A DNA stretch of 64,000 bases. Source: Clostridium sp. (lineage in GTDB: Bacteria; Bacteroidota; Bacteroidia; Bacteroidales; Muribaculaceae). The notes under the pieces were generated by a model that was not told the DNA's origin, ran no database searches, and worked only from the letters and a program-made list of their open reading frames with translations. Positions 7,549-17,123 of the stretch are shown here, piece by piece. A program made the translations under genes and the position numbers. The stretch is from NCBI GenBank assembly GCA_023666615.1, contig JAMPBQ010000004.1, forward strand, positions 18,402 to 82,401, in the 5' to 3' direction. Position 1 is the first letter of the stretch; every line of letters begins with the position of its first letter.

Positions 7549-8655
7549 TTATAGAGATTCAATTGTCGAAGATTCAGAAGAGGGGATTTTTTTTGAGGCC
7601 TTAGCGCCAAGCTGCTGCAGCTTTTCGGCGCGGCTGAGTACGCCGCCACGGCCATTCAGCTTGGCCATAGCCGCGTCGTAGGCCCTTTGCGCCGTGCCAA
7701 GCGAGGCGGATATGCGCTGCATATCGACAAGGAAGGCGGAAAGCTTATCAAGCAACTTGCCCCCCTCGGCGGCAATCTCCATGGCGTTGCGATTTTGGCG
7801 GTCGGCAAGCCAAGCCTGCTCCACAAGCTTTACGACAGAAAGGAGATGTGTGGGGGAAACAATCACCACTCGGCAATCGTAGGCGTATTGCCAAAGGGCA
7901 TCGTCGGCCTGCATTGCAGCCAGATAGGCTCCTTCGTTAGGGATGAACATAAGCACGAAATCAGCGCGCTCCTTGCCAACATAATTTTGATAATTTTTGT
8001 CGCGCAGCTCATTGATATGATTCTTCACCGAAGCGACGTGCATTTTAGAAAGGGCCTTTGCTTGGTCCTCGTCCCGACAATCCACCATGCGCAGGTACGC
8101 TGTCAGCGAGACCTTGGAATCAATGACCAGCTTGCGGCCATCGGGGAAAGACAGAACAGCATCGGGGCGCAGCCTGTCGCCATCGGCATTCGCCGTAGAG
8201 GCCTGCAGGGCATATTCCTGGTCCTTTCGGAGGCCTGACTTTTCGAGGATGTTCTGAAGAATCATTTCGCCCCACTGGCCCTGCACGCGGGTATTTCCCT
8301 TTAGCGCAGAGGTTAGGGCGCGCGTCTCATTGCGAATGACGTCGTTCTGCGACATCATCATTTTGATTTGCTCCTGCAGAGAGAAACGTTCGCGGGCTTC
8401 GCGATTGTAGCTTTCGACGAAGGACTTGCGGAAATCATTCAAATTCTCGCGCAGGGGAGAAAGCAATTCAGAAATGCGACGCTCACTGTCGTCGCGCAGT
8501 CGGCGGGAATTTTCATTGAAAATATCGTTGGCCAAAAGGCGAAAGCGCTCCTCATCATCCTTGGAATGGCCAGAGGACTTTAGGCGCAGGCAAAGCACAA
8601 TGATGGCGACAATCGCCACCAGCAAAAGCAGAGCCAACAGCGATTGCATCATCAT
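7549..8655 (-). CDS. rmuC: DNA recombination protein RmuC homologue
   Basis: This protein of about 368 residues has an N-terminal membrane anchor (MMMQSLLALLLLVAIVAIIV), a charged coiled-coil stretch, and the RmuC core with VQGQWGEMIL, RPDAVLSFPDG and VIDSKVSL, the last two resembling a nuclease-like acidic/lysine arrangement. RmuC limits inversions at short inverted repeats in E. coli. The ATG at 8655 is chosen over a TTG at 8664 because it follows the lepA stop (8657-8659) directly. It shares a transcript with lepA and prfA. Confidence 0.9.
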   Translation of the reverse strand: MMMQSLLALLLLVAIVAIIVLCLRLKSSGHSKDDEERFRLLANDIFNENSRRLRDDSERRISELLSPLRENLNDFRKSFVESYNREARERFSLQEQIKMMMSQNDVIRNETRALTSALKGNTRVQGQWGEMILQNILEKSGLRKDQEYALQASTANADGDRLRPDAVLSFPDGRKLVIDSKVSLTAYLRMVDCRDEDQAKALSKMHVASVKNHINELRDKNYQNYVGKERADFVLMFIPNEGAYLAAMQADDALWQYAYDCRVVIVSPTHLLSVVKLVEQAWLADRQNRNAMEIAAEGGKLLDKLSAFLVDMQRISASLGTAQRAYDAAMAKLNGRGGVLSRAEKLQQLGAKASKKIPSSESSTIESL

Positions 8656-8656
8656 A

Positions 8657-10444
8657 TCAGTCAAGCTTAAGGACGGCGAGGAAAGCCTTTTGGGGAACCT
8701 CCACAGAACCGATTTGCTTCATTCTCTTCTTGCCGGCCTTCTGCTTTTCAAGCAATTTGCGCTTACGGGAAACGTCGCCGCCGTAGCACTTGGCGGTCAC
8801 ATCCTTGCGCACGGCCTTGATAGTCTCGCGGGCAATGATTTTTCCGCCGATGGCTGCCTGGATGGCAATGTCGAACTGATGCCTTGGGATAAGCTCCTTC
8901 AGCTTCTCGCACATCCGGCGGCCGAATGTGGCGGCATTGTCAATGTGTGTGAGAGTGGATAGGGCATCGACGCTCTCACCGTTAAGAAGAATATCGAGCT
9001 TAACGAGCTTAGACTCGCGGAACTCGTGGATGTGATAGTCGAACGAGGCATAGCCTTTGGAGATGCTCTTGAGCTTATCGTAGAAGTCAATCACAATTTC
9101 GCCGAGAGGCATATCAAAAGTCAGCTCCATGCGATTGCCGGAAATATACTCCTGCTTCACTAGCTCGCCGCGCTTGGAGAGGCACAGGGTCATTATCGGG
9201 CCGATAAAATCAGCGGCCGTGATGATAGAGGCGCGGATGTATGGCTCCTCAATATGGTCGATGAGAGTGGGGTCGGGAAGTCCGCTTGGGTTGTGGACCT
9301 CAGTCATAACGCCCTTCTTGTCGTAGACCTTATAGGAAACGTTAGGGACGGTGGTGATAACGTCCATGTCGAATTCGCGGCCGAGCCTCTCCTGAATGAT
9401 TTCCATATGCAGAAGACCGAGGAAGCCGCATCGGAAACCGAAGCCGAGAGCCGCGGAGGACTCGGGCACGAAGGTGAGCGAAGCGTCGTTGAGCTGCAAC
9501 TTCTCCAACGAAGAGCGGAGATTCTCAAACTCTTCGGTGACAATGGGGTAAACGCCGGCGAAGACCATAGGCTTAACCTCCTGGAAACCCTCAATGGCCT
9601 TCTGGCAAGGCCTTTCCACATGCGTGATGGTATCGCCAACGCGCACCTCCTTTGAGGTCTTGATGCCAGAGATGATATAGCCGACATTTCCGGCGGAAAG
9701 CTCCTCGCGGGGCGACATCTGCAGCTTCAGGACACCAATTTCATCGGCATGGTATTCCTTTCCGGTGCTGACGAACTTCACGAAATCATTTTTGCGTATG
9801 GTGCCGTTTACTATCTTGAAATAAGCAATGATGCCGCGGAAGGGATTGAAAACCGAGTCGAAAATCAAAGCTTGAAGTGGCGCCGAGGGGTCGCCCTTTG
9901 GGGCGGGAATCCTTTCAACTATCGCCTTGAGAATTTCGGGGATGCCTTGGCCGGTCTTGCCGCTGGCGCGGATGATTTCCTCACGCTTGCACCCAAGGAG
10001 GTCAATAATTTGGTCCTCCACTTCGTCAGGCTTTGCGGAATCAAGATCGCACTTATTTATGACAGGGATAATCTCCAGGTCATTGTCGATTGCCATATAG
10101 AGGTTGGAGATAGTCTGCGCCTGGATGCCTTGCGAGGCGTCAACAATCAGGAGCGCGCCTTCGCAGGCGGCGATAGACCTTGAGACCTCATATGAAAAGT
10201 CGACGTGCCCGGGAGTATCAATGAGATTTAGAGTGTATCGAACACCGTCGATTTCATGCTCCATCTGTATGGCATGGCTCTTAATGGTGATGCCGCGCTC
10301 GCGCTCGAGGTCCATGTCGTCGAGCACCTGATTTTCCATTTCGCTGGCGGCGACGGTGTTTGTGTATTCAAGGAGTCGGTCGGCCAAAGTGGACTTGCCG
10401 TGGTCGATGTGCGCTATGATGCAAAAATTGCGTATATGTTTCAT
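8657..10444 (-). CDS. lepA: Elongation factor 4 (LepA) GTPase
   Basis: This 595-residue translational GTPase has G1 [10 protein letters not shown]2 RERGITI, G3 DTPGH and G4 NKCD, all intact, followed by EF-G-like domains II, III and V and the LepA-specific C-terminal domain ending in [19 protein letters not shown]4 acts on stalled or mispositioned ribosomes and in 30S biogenesis. It is the first gene of a lepA-rmuC-prfA run. A -7-like TAATTTTG lies about 90 nt upstream. Confidence 0.97.
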   Translation of the reverse strand: MKHIRNFCIIAHIDHGKSTLADRLLEYTNTVAASEMENQVLDDMDLERERGITIKSHAIQMEHEIDGVRYTLNLIDTPGHVDFSYEVSRSIAACEGALLIVDASQGIQAQTISNLYMAIDNDLEIIPVINKCDLDSAKPDEVEDQIIDLLGCKREEIIRASGKTGQGIPEILKAIVERIPAPKGDPSAPLQALIFDSVFNPFRGIIAYFKIVNGTIRKNDFVKFVSTGKEYHADEIGVLKLQMSPREELSAGNVGYIISGIKTSKEVRVGDTITHVERPCQKAIEGFQEVKPMVFAGVYPIVTEEFENLRSSLEKLQLNDASLTFVPESSAALGFGFRCGFLGLLHMEIIQERLGREFDMDVITTVPNVSYKVYDKKGVMTEVHNPSGLPDPTLIDHIEEPYIRASIITAADFIGPIMTLCLSKRGELVKQEYISGNRMELTFDMPLGEIVIDFYDKLKSISKGYASFDYHIHEFRESKLVKLDILLNGESVDALSTLTHIDNAATFGRRMCEKLKELIPRHQFDIAIQAAIGGKIIARETIKAVRKDVTAKCYGGDVSRKRKLLEKQKAGKKRMKQIGSVEVPQKAFLAVLKLD

Positions 10445-10531
10445 GTCAAAAGTGGGTGTGGGCTAGCTTAAACGTAATCCATTCTGATGAAGATATACGG
10501 CCAAAAAATGAGGCCGGGAATAAACCTTTTG

Positions 10532-10539
10532 CAAAATTA
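10532..10539 (-). promoter_or_regulatory. Possible -7 element for lepA
   Basis: On the minus strand TAATTTTG, followed by C, matches TAnnTTTG and lies 88 nt before the lepA ATG. No TTTG is seen at the standard distance, so support is modest. Confidence 0.35.
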
Positions 10540-10568
10540 CTAAATTTTGCTTGAATGCGTTTAATGCT

Positions 10569-11363
10569 TCAGCGGATTTTGAGGATAAAATCGTCGGCGT
10601 CGCGGCTTACGGGCATTGTTTCCCTAAATTTTTGGAGAGAATTTTTGGATAGGCGGGCGTGAAGGCAAGAATCATTTTCCTCGCCAACGGACATTCCACG
10701 AAAATCAATGATGCGTGATGTGCGGCCATAATCTCCGAAGCTGTCAGAGCCACTGCGGTTGGCGCCTATGACGTATGACTGGTTTTCTATGGCGCGCGCA
10801 ATAAGAAGATGTTCCCAGGCGTAGGATCGCGCTTCAGGCCAATTCGCGGGGATGAGCATAAGGTCGTATTTATAGTCGACATTTCTCATCCAAGCGGGGA
10901 ATCGGAGGTCATAGCAAACGCATATTGCGATGTTCCAGCCGCGAAACCTAACTACGGGAGGCACGGCTTCGCCCTTGGAAAGGACATCGCTTTCACGGCC
11001 GATGCTGAAGGTGTGGCGCTTATCGTAGAAGACAGCATCGCCTGTAGGCTCAACGAAGAAGGCGCGGTTGAAGAGGCGGCCTCCTTCCTTTGCGAGGAAG
11101 CTGCCGGCGATTGCCGCTCCGGTGACATGGGCCGTGCGCTTCGCCCAGGACATTGTGGGGCCGTCATTCTCTTCGGCAAGGGATAGGCATAGCTGTCGGT
11201 CGGGGATGAAGGCCGTGGTGAAAAGCTCGGGGAACACGACGAGGTCAGCGCCCGCGGGAATGCGCGCGATTGACTTTGACGCCTGCAGAAGGTTTTCTTC
11301 CTTGTTTACAGAGGCTATATCCAAGGGAATCGCGGCGACGGAAAGATTGGTGTATAGGGGCAT
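10569..11363 (-). CDS. Nitrilase-superfamily amidohydrolase (omega-amidase-like)
   Basis: This protein of about 264 residues keeps the nitrilase triad: Glu46 in VVFPELF, Lys115 in YDKRHTFS and Cys150 in CYDLRFP. The motif spacing and C-Y-D-L-R-F-P context fit the omega-amidase/YafV branch that hydrolyses 2-oxoglutaramate-like amides. The long frame extends 70 residues further upstream, but those residues overlap the acyltransferase gene and have no family match, so ATG at 11363 is used. It follows the acyltransferase stop by 4 nt, in one operon with thrC. Confidence 0.85.
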   Translation of the reverse strand: MPLYTNLSVAAIPLDIASVNKEENLLQASKSIARIPAGADLVVFPELFTTAFIPDRQLCLSLAEENDGPTMSWAKRTAHVTGAAIAGSFLAKEGGRLFNRAFFVEPTGDAVFYDKRHTFSIGRESDVLSKGEAVPPVVRFRGWNIAICVCYDLRFPAWMRNVDYKYDLMLIPANWPEARSYAWEHLLIARAIENQSYVIGANRSGSDSFGDYGRTSRIIDFRGMSVGEENDSCLHARLSKNSLQKFRETMPVSRDADDFILKIR

Positions 11364-11367
11364 ATTG

Positions 11368-11910
11368 TCAGTCGGTTGAGAAGTTTTCAGGATGCTTTCC
11401 AATGAATTGGCTGTAATAATCCTTGATTTGGCGCATGTCTGCATCGACATCGCCTGTGGGGTAGAATGTACGCTCGATGAGGGCTTGCTTTTTAGAGAAA
11501 TCAATGGCGGCGAGCACGCAAGGGACGTGGGCTTGCAGGGCAATCTGCAGGAATCCAGTGCGCCATTTTTCAACCCGCTTTCGCGTGCCTTCGGGGGTGA
11601 TGGCTATTACCATTCTGTCGGACTCATTGAACTTGCGCACAATTTCGTCAACCATCGAGCCAGCCTTGCCGGAACGGTCAACCGGTATGCCCCCCATGGC
11701 GCGGAAAATAATTCCAAGAGGGAAGAAGAACCATGATTTTTTCATCAAAAATCCGGTTTTTCGGCCGGTGGAGGCATAGGCCAGCTTTCCAATGATAAAA
11801 TCCCAATTGCTAGTGTGAGGGGCTACGCAAATGACGCATTTTGGATAGTCTGGCACGGTGTCCTTGACTTTCCAGCCGAAGCATTTGAGGATAAAAGCGC
11901 TGAAGTTCAT
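11368..11910 (-). CDS. 1-acyl-glycerol-3-phosphate acyltransferase family protein
   Basis: This short acyltransferase of about 180 residues carries the catalytic HX4D motif in APHTSNWDF and the phosphate-binding EGTRKR, with GGIPVDRS between them. The family transfers acyl chains to lysophospholipids; small members like this occur in Bacteroidetes and their exact acceptor is unknown. A hydrophobic stretch, WFFFPLGIIFRAMGG, suggests membrane association. The ATG at 11910 overlaps the thrC stop by 4 nt, implying translational coupling. Confidence 0.8.
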   Translation of the reverse strand: MNFSAFILKCFGWKVKDTVPDYPKCVICVAPHTSNWDFIIGKLAYASTGRKTGFLMKKSWFFFPLGIIFRAMGGIPVDRSGKAGSMVDEIVRKFNESDRMVIAITPEGTRKRVEKWRTGFLQIALQAHVPCVLAAIDFSKKQALIERTFYPTGDVDADMRQIKDYYSQFIGKHPENFSTD

Positions 11911-13238
11911 TTTCCAGATAATATTTTTTTCAATGCCGGAAATGTGGCGGCTATGGGTTTGACACTGTTGAGGGCTGCAAGCTGGGCGTAGGAAAGAGGG
12001 GCGGCCGAGGTTGACGAAGGGCAACGCGACGCCATAACGATACCCTTTGCTCCGGATGGCATGGACTGGGAGAGGCATCGGTAGGCCACGGCGCTGTGCG
12101 GGTCCAGCTCATAGCCATGCCTATCCTTCACTTCGGCTATCGTCTCCAAAATTTGGGCATCAGAGACAGAGCCGGCGCAAATTTTGCCCTTGAACTTAGA
12201 CAGATCGTTATTGCATATGGCAAGGAACCTGGGGATGTTGGAGGGGCATGAAGAATCCATGGCGAATGCGAGGGTGCGCTTGGTGGCGCGGCGGTCAGAG
12301 CATGAGCAGAATCTGTGATAGTGGCCTCCGCAAGCGGGGGTTGAAGGAGATGAACCGCCTGCGCAAACCTCGCCATCGGCGAAGAATCTACGCATGGCAT
12401 CGTTGGAATTGCAAGACGCCACAAGCCTATCGACGGGAAGCCCCATCAGCATTGACATGTAGCCGGCCAGCAGGCCGCCGCCATTTCCGCAAGGGACACC
12501 AATCCAAATGGGGGCATTCTTAACGGCTAGGCGCTTGGCTTGCGCCCAGGCGTAGAAATAATATATGATTTGGGGCAGGACGACGCCAATGTTGAAGGCA
12601 TTGGCCGAGGTAAGGTTAATTTTAGAATTCAGTTGCCTGTCGTCCATAGCGGCCGCGATCATTGACCGGCAATCATCTATGGAACCGTCAACGGGAATGG
12701 CTTGAAGCCGGGGGTTTTGCCCGACAATATTCCTAATTAGCTCCGGCCGGGTATCCTTTGGATAAAGGATGTGGAACATCACACCGGGGAGTTCGGAAAT
12801 GGCCTTTGCGATAGCGCTTCCGGAATTGCCGTTGGTGGCAACGAGGACGTGCTGATTTGCGGCGGAGCCGGAGCCAAAGTAGGAAAGAAGGCGCACAAAG
12901 AATCGCGCGCAGACGTCTTTAATTGTAGCTGTAGGGCCGTGGAAAAGCTCCATCGCATACATGTCATCAGATATTTTCACCAATGGCATTGGGAAATTTA
13001 GGGCATCTTCCCCGATCTTCTTCAAGGCGGCCGAAGGGATATCGGGGGAGAAGAGAGCGTTGGCGACAAAATAAGATATGTCGGAGAGCGACATGTCGGG
13101 AAGATTATTGAATATTGCGCCCGGGATCTTTGGTAGGCCTTGCGGCATATATAGGCCGCCATCCGGGGCCTCGCTGTGGAGAATTGCCTCGGAAAGGGAA
13201 GCCAAGGGCGCTTGCTGTCGGGTGCTGTAGTATTTCAC
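11907..13238 (-). CDS. thrC: Divergent threonine synthase
   Basis: This 443-residue fold-type II PLP enzyme starts at GTG with MKYYSTRQQAPLASL, as other ThrC proteins do. The Schiff-base lysine is kept at residue 107 (FHGPTATIKD). Several normally rigid motifs differ: GDTG is GNSG (ATNGNSGSA, about 134-142), GNFGN is GNGGG (251-255), and the C-terminal ETAHPAKF is replaced by ASRCPSST. A Cys/His-rich insertion of about 23 residues sits near 282-305, with C282, C293, H296, H298, C301 and C303. It would convert O-phosphohomoserine to threonine; whether it still does is open. No thrA or thrB is nearby. It starts the thrC-acyltransferase-amidase operon from a perfect promoter. Confidence 0.8.
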   Translation of the reverse strand: MKYYSTRQQAPLASLSEAILHSEAPDGGLYMPQGLPKIPGAIFNNLPDMSLSDISYFVANALFSPDIPSAALKKIGEDALNFPMPLVKISDDMYAMELFHGPTATIKDVCARFFVRLLSYFGSGSAANQHVLVATNGNSGSAIAKAISELPGVMFHILYPKDTRPELIRNIVGQNPRLQAIPVDGSIDDCRSMIAAAMDDRQLNSKINLTSANAFNIGVVLPQIIYYFYAWAQAKRLAVKNAPIWIGVPCGNGGGLLAGYMSMLMGLPVDRLVASCNSNDAMRRFFADGEVCAGGSSPSTPACGGHYHRFCSCSDRRATKRTLAFAMDSSCPSNIPRFLAICNNDLSKFKGKICAGSVSDAQILETIAEVKDRHGYELDPHSAVAYRCLSQSMPSGAKGIVMASRCPSSTSAAPLSYAQLAALNSVKPIAATFPALKKILSGK

Positions 13239-13297
13239 TTATCAGATGTGTTAATTGACGCTTAATGAGATATGCCAACATTAGCTATTTAACCAAT

Positions 13298-13330
13298 GCA
13301 AACTTACGAATTAAAAGCAAAAGCACCAAA
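13298..13330 (-). promoter_or_regulatory. Promoter for thrC operon
   Basis: On the minus strand TTTG (13330-13327), 20 nt, then TAAGTTTG (13306-13299) matches the Bacteroidetes sigma-ABfr consensus exactly in both boxes and spacing. It lies about 60 nt before the GTG start. Confidence 0.75.
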
Positions 13331-13475
13331 TCCGCAGCATTAAAAAAATTAAAAAGAGCGTCGGGATGCCAGGATGGCGATTGCGCTTTACCTTGGCGGC
13401 GACCGAAAACCGCCTTTTCATATTAGTTTGCAAATTTTCACTTAAAAGGCTAATATGCGGATGGAATATTTTTGT

Positions 13476-13483
13476 TAATTTTG
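13476..13483 (+). promoter_or_regulatory. Possible -7 element for the DUF3737 gene
   Basis: TAATTTTG matches TAnnTTTG and lies about 60 nt before the ATG at 13544. The -33 box is not evident. A nearby 8-bp inverted repeat, CATATTAG (13419-13426) and CTAATATG (13450-13457), could be an operator. The rest of the 305-nt divergent gap shows nothing else. Confidence 0.4.
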
Positions 13484-13543
13484 TGAGATTTTTCCACCAT
13501 TTCGCATGAATGTGGGAATGTCGAGACTAAAAATTTATGTATC

Positions 13544-14389
13544 ATGGAAATAATTAAAGATAAGAAATTCCAGGGCGAACGCCCTCTGTTTGACCGCCAC
13601 GGCCTGCAGATTGAAGATGTGACAATAGGCGCGGGAGAGTCCGCGTTGAAGAGGTGTTCTTCAATCGTGGCAAAGAATTGCCGATTTGAGGGGAAGTATC
13701 CCTTTTGGCATACCGACGGGTTTGAGATCCAGGATTGCGAATTCACCGAGGGCGCCCGCGCGGCCATATGGTACTCCAAGGGATGCGTGATGCGCCGCTG
13801 CAAGGTGGAGGCTCCGAAAATGTTCAGAATGATGGACGGGGTGGAGGTTTACGACACCGACTTCCCCAATGGTGAGGAAATGATATGGGACTGCGACCAT
13901 GTGAAGCTGCGCAATGTGAAGATAGACAATTGCAACTATATCTTTACGCATACAAACAACATTGACATAGACCACTATGTGCAGCATGGCAACTATACAT
14001 TCCAGTATGGGGTGAACGCTACAATCCGCCACGCTGAGATACACTCAAAGGACGCATTTTGGAATACGAAGAACTTCACGGTGATTGACTCGGAGCTGCA
14101 TGGGGAATATTTCGCATGGTACTCTGAGGGGCTTACCTTGATTAATTGCCACATAACCGGCACCCAGCCGCTATGCTACTGCAAGAACCTTACGCTGATC
14201 AACTGCACTTTCGGCGAGGATTGCGATTTGGCGTTTGAGGAGAGCGACGTAAGGGCAGAGGTAGCCTCGCATATCGTCAGCGTGAAGAATCCGCGCAGCG
14301 GCATCATCAAGGCGCAGTCCATCGGAGAAGTCATTCTCGATGGGCACCAAATGCCTGATTCGCAGTGCAAGATAATCACCAAGGAGTGA
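13544..14389 (+). CDS. DUF3737 family protein, right-handed beta-helix
   Basis: This 281-residue protein consists of short repeated strands with regularly placed small, Asn and Cys residues, the look of a right-handed parallel beta helix, and matches the DUF3737 family from its start (KKFQGERPLF) to its end. No signal peptide is present, so it is cytosolic. Function is unknown. Its stop lies 3 nt before a MATE exporter gene and that in turn is 12 nt from a PatB-type lyase gene, so the three form one operon. Confidence 0.8.
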   Translation: MEIIKDKKFQGERPLFDRHGLQIEDVTIGAGESALKRCSSIVAKNCRFEGKYPFWHTDGFEIQDCEFTEGARAAIWYSKGCVMRRCKVEAPKMFRMMDGVEVYDTDFPNGEEMIWDCDHVKLRNVKIDNCNYIFTHTNNIDIDHYVQHGNYTFQYGVNATIRHAEIHSKDAFWNTKNFTVIDSELHGEYFAWYSEGLTLINCHITGTQPLCYCKNLTLINCTFGEDCDLAFEESDVRAEVASHIVSVKNPRSGIIKAQSIGEVILDGHQMPDSQCKIITKE

Positions 14390-14392
14390 TAA

Positions 14393-15850
14393 ATGTCACA
14401 GGGCGCTGACTTATCGACGGTGCTGCGCAGCAGCGGGCCATTGACATTTGGCCGCCAGGCACGCATGGCGGCATCGCTGTCATGGCCGGCCATCATGGCC
14501 CAGCTGTCATCGATATTGATGGAATACATCGATGCGTCGATGGTTGGCAGCCTTGGCGCCGCTCCAGCCGCGTCGATAGGCCTTGTTGCCACCACTACGT
14601 GGCTGTTCTGGGGCTTGGGGGGAGCTTTGTCCACGGGTTTTTCCGTGCAGGTGGCGCACCTTGTAGGGGCGGGCAATGCCGACCAGGCGCGCAATGTATT
14701 CCGCCAAGCTGTTGTATCGGTGATCTCCCTTGGACTTTTGCTTGCGATAGTCGGCGCCTCCATCAGCAGGCCATTGCCCCATTGGCTCGGAGGCAATGGC
14801 GAAATCAATCAGGGAGCTAGCGGATATTTCTTAATCGTGGCGCTGGGGATGCCTTTTGGATACATGGCTTTTATGGCAAGCTCCATGCTGAGATGCGCGG
14901 GCAATATGATCATTCCCGGGGTGATGAACGTACTGATGTGCGTACTGGACGTTGCCTTCAACTTTATGTTGATATTTGAAAGCAGGGAAATCGCCGGCAT
15001 CCACGTGCCCGGGGCGGGGCTCGGAGTAATGGGCGCGGCCATTGGCACGGCCATGGCCCAAGCTTTGACCGGAGGCTTCCTCCTGTGGTACATACTCCGA
15101 CGTTCGCCTTATCTGAATTTCAGAGGGAAAAAATTCTCTTTTGGACTAAATAAGCAGACCATAAAAAGGGCATTGGGCATCAGCGCCCCAATAGCAACGG
15201 AGCGCGTGGTGATGTGCGGAGCTCAGATATTGAGCACTGTAATCGTGGCGCCGCTAGGCACCGCCTCAATCGCCGCCAATGCCTTCGCCATCACGGCTGA
15301 AAGCCTTTGCTACATGCCGGGGTATGGAGTGGCCGACGCGGCGACAACCCTCGTGGGGCAGAGCCTTGGAGCAGGGCGCAAGGATCTGGCGCGAAGCTTT
15401 GGCAGGATCACCATAATCATGGGCATGGCCGTTATGACTATTATGGGCATAATCATGTGGCTTGCCGCCCCGCTGATGATGAGCCTTTTCACGCCAGATG
15501 AAACAGTGCGCCAGCTTGGAGCTGAGGCTCTGCGAATAGAGGCATGGGCCGAACCAATGTTTGCGGCCTCCATTGTGGCATACGGCGTGATGGTGGGGGC
15601 CGGATTTACGGTTACGCCCGCATGCATCAACCTTATTTCCATTTGGGCCGTGCGCCTCTCCCTCGCAGCTCTACTCGCTCCGGTCATGGGGCTCAAAGGC
15701 GTATGGCTGGCCATGTGCATAGAGCTTTGCGTCAGGGGCACGGCATTCCTGATTACCTTCTCGAAGGTGAACTGGATGAAGAAGGCAAACATCATGCCGG
15801 CGGCGGAAATAGAGGAGATTGACAATGAGGAAAAACCTTACGTAGATTAA
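14393..15850 (+). CDS. MATE family efflux transporter
   Basis: This 485-residue protein has about 12 hydrophobic helices arranged as two related halves, with MATE-type signatures such as YIDASMVGSLG in the first helix region and LGTASIAANAFAI in the second half. MATE proteins export cationic or drug-like compounds in exchange for Na+ or H+ across the inner membrane. The substrate is unknown; its operon partners (DUF3737 and a C-S lyase) point to a specific metabolite rather than general drug efflux, which is inference. Confidence 0.9.
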   Translation: MSQGADLSTVLRSSGPLTFGRQARMAASLSWPAIMAQLSSILMEYIDASMVGSLGAAPAASIGLVATTTWLFWGLGGALSTGFSVQVAHLVGAGNADQARNVFRQAVVSVISLGLLLAIVGASISRPLPHWLGGNGEINQGASGYFLIVALGMPFGYMAFMASSMLRCAGNMIIPGVMNVLMCVLDVAFNFMLIFESREIAGIHVPGAGLGVMGAAIGTAMAQALTGGFLLWYILRRSPYLNFRGKKFSFGLNKQTIKRALGISAPIATERVVMCGAQILSTVIVAPLGTASIAANAFAITAESLCYMPGYGVADAATTLVGQSLGAGRKDLARSFGRITIIMGMAVMTIMGIIMWLAAPLMMSLFTPDETVRQLGAEALRIEAWAEPMFAASIVAYGVMVGAGFTVTPACINLISIWAVRLSLAALLAPVMGLKGVWLAMCIELCVRGTAFLITFSKVNWMKKANIMPAAEIEEIDNEEKPYVD

Positions 15851-15862
15851 AACCATAAATCG

Positions 15863-17035
15863 ATGAAATATAATTTTGATGAATTGATAGACAGGCGGGG
15901 CACAAACTCCTACAAATGGGATTCAAGGCCTGACGTGCCGGAGGATACCATACCCCTTTGGGTCGCTGATATGGATTTCCGTGCCGCCCCGGCCATCATA
16001 GAAGCACTGCAGCGCAGGATAGACATGGGCGTGTTCGGCTATACCTTTGTGCCTGACAGCTATTACAAGGCCCTATGCGGATGGTTTGCCAAATGGCACG
16101 GGTGGAATATCGACAAAGACATGGTGATATACACGTCGGGCGTAGTGCCTGCCATTTCGGCAATCATAAAGGCGTTGACAAAGCCTGGCTACAAGGTGCT
16201 GGTGCAGACTCCGGTCTACAACTGTTTCTTCTCATCAATTCGCAACAATGGATGCACAGCCCTTGAGAACAACCTAATCCTTGAAGGAGAGAATTATCGC
16301 ATTGACTTTGACGACCTTCAAGTGAAGGCCGCTGACCCGCAATGCACCTTGATGCTTTTGTGCAATCCCCACAATCCCGCCGGAAGGGTGTGGACAAAAG
16401 AAGAGCTGGAGCGAATAGACGAAATATGCCGGGCCAACGGCGTAATAGTGGTTTCGGATGAAATACATTGCGAACTGGTATTTCCCGGATATAAATATAC
16501 ACCTTACGCGACGGTGGCTAGCGAACGCTGGATCAGCTGCGTTTCTCCCTCGAAGGCATTCAACATCGCAGGCTTGCAAATAGCGAACATCGTATGCTCT
16601 GACGCGGAGCTGCGCGCAAAGGTTGACCGCGCAATCAATGACAATGAAGTTTGCGATGTGAACCCATTTGGCATTGACGCCCTGATTGCGGCCTACGACC
16701 ACAGCCGCGACTGGCTGGAGCAGCTCTTGGCTTACATCCATGAAAACTACCGGATGCTTCGCGAAATGGCGAAGAAGATGATTCCGGAATTTCCCCTGAT
16801 AAATCTTGAAGGAACATACCTGGCTTGGCTGGACTGCCGCCAACTTGGCATCCCATCCGAGGAATTGGAGGAGATGCTGATTCGCGATGCGCATGTATGG
16901 GTAAATGCCGGAAAGATGTACGGCGAGGCCGGAGAGGGATTCCTGCGAATCAACCTGGCTTGCCCAAGAGCGAGGCTGCGCACCGGACTGGAACGCATGT
17001 TCAAAACACTGAAGGAATATTCCAATAAACAATAG
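15863..17035 (+). CDS. MalY/PatB family PLP-dependent C-S lyase
   Basis: This 390-residue fold-type I aminotransferase-like enzyme has the N-terminal WDSRPDVP and PLWVADMDF segments typical of MalY/PatB, the Tyr/Asn PLP-binding region LLCNPHNPAGR, SDEIHCEL and the Schiff-base lysine in SPSKAFNIAGLQ. The family cleaves cystathionine and similar thioethers to homocysteine, pyruvate and ammonia. It is last in the DUF3737-MATE-PatB operon. Confidence 0.9.
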   Translation: MKYNFDELIDRRGTNSYKWDSRPDVPEDTIPLWVADMDFRAAPAIIEALQRRIDMGVFGYTFVPDSYYKALCGWFAKWHGWNIDKDMVIYTSGVVPAISAIIKALTKPGYKVLVQTPVYNCFFSSIRNNGCTALENNLILEGENYRIDFDDLQVKAADPQCTLMLLCNPHNPAGRVWTKEELERIDEICRANGVIVVSDEIHCELVFPGYKYTPYATVASERWISCVSPSKAFNIAGLQIANIVCSDAELRAKVDRAINDNEVCDVNPFGIDALIAAYDHSRDWLEQLLAYIHENYRMLREMAKKMIPEFPLINLEGTYLAWLDCRQLGIPSEELEEMLIRDAHVWVNAGKMYGEAGEGFLRINLACPRARLRTGLERMFKTLKEYSNKQ

Positions 17036-17040
17036 CTAAT

Positions 17041-17088
17041 GCATAACGATATAACGAAATATCGGCATAACGAATTAACGAAATATTG
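17041..17088 (+). repeat. 24-bp tandem repeat, two copies
   Basis: GCATAACGATATAACGAAAT continues to 17064 and is followed directly by a second 24-nt copy (17065-17088) with three differences. It lies in the gap before menB. Confidence 0.75.
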
Positions 17089-17123
17089 AAATACGGTAAT
17101 TTTTTTCTATAAAATACTATCTC

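Noticed and set aside
11363-11573. N-terminal extension of the amidase-family protein
   Set aside because: The extra 70 residues overlap the acyltransferase gene, are low-complexity, and the ATG at 11363 gives the family-standard start.
12248-12424. Possible frameshift in thrC producing the Cys/His-rich block
   Set aside because: The frame stays open through the block and conserved ThrC sequence (TLAFAMD, PSN) resumes in the same frame on its far side; alternative frames give no better match.
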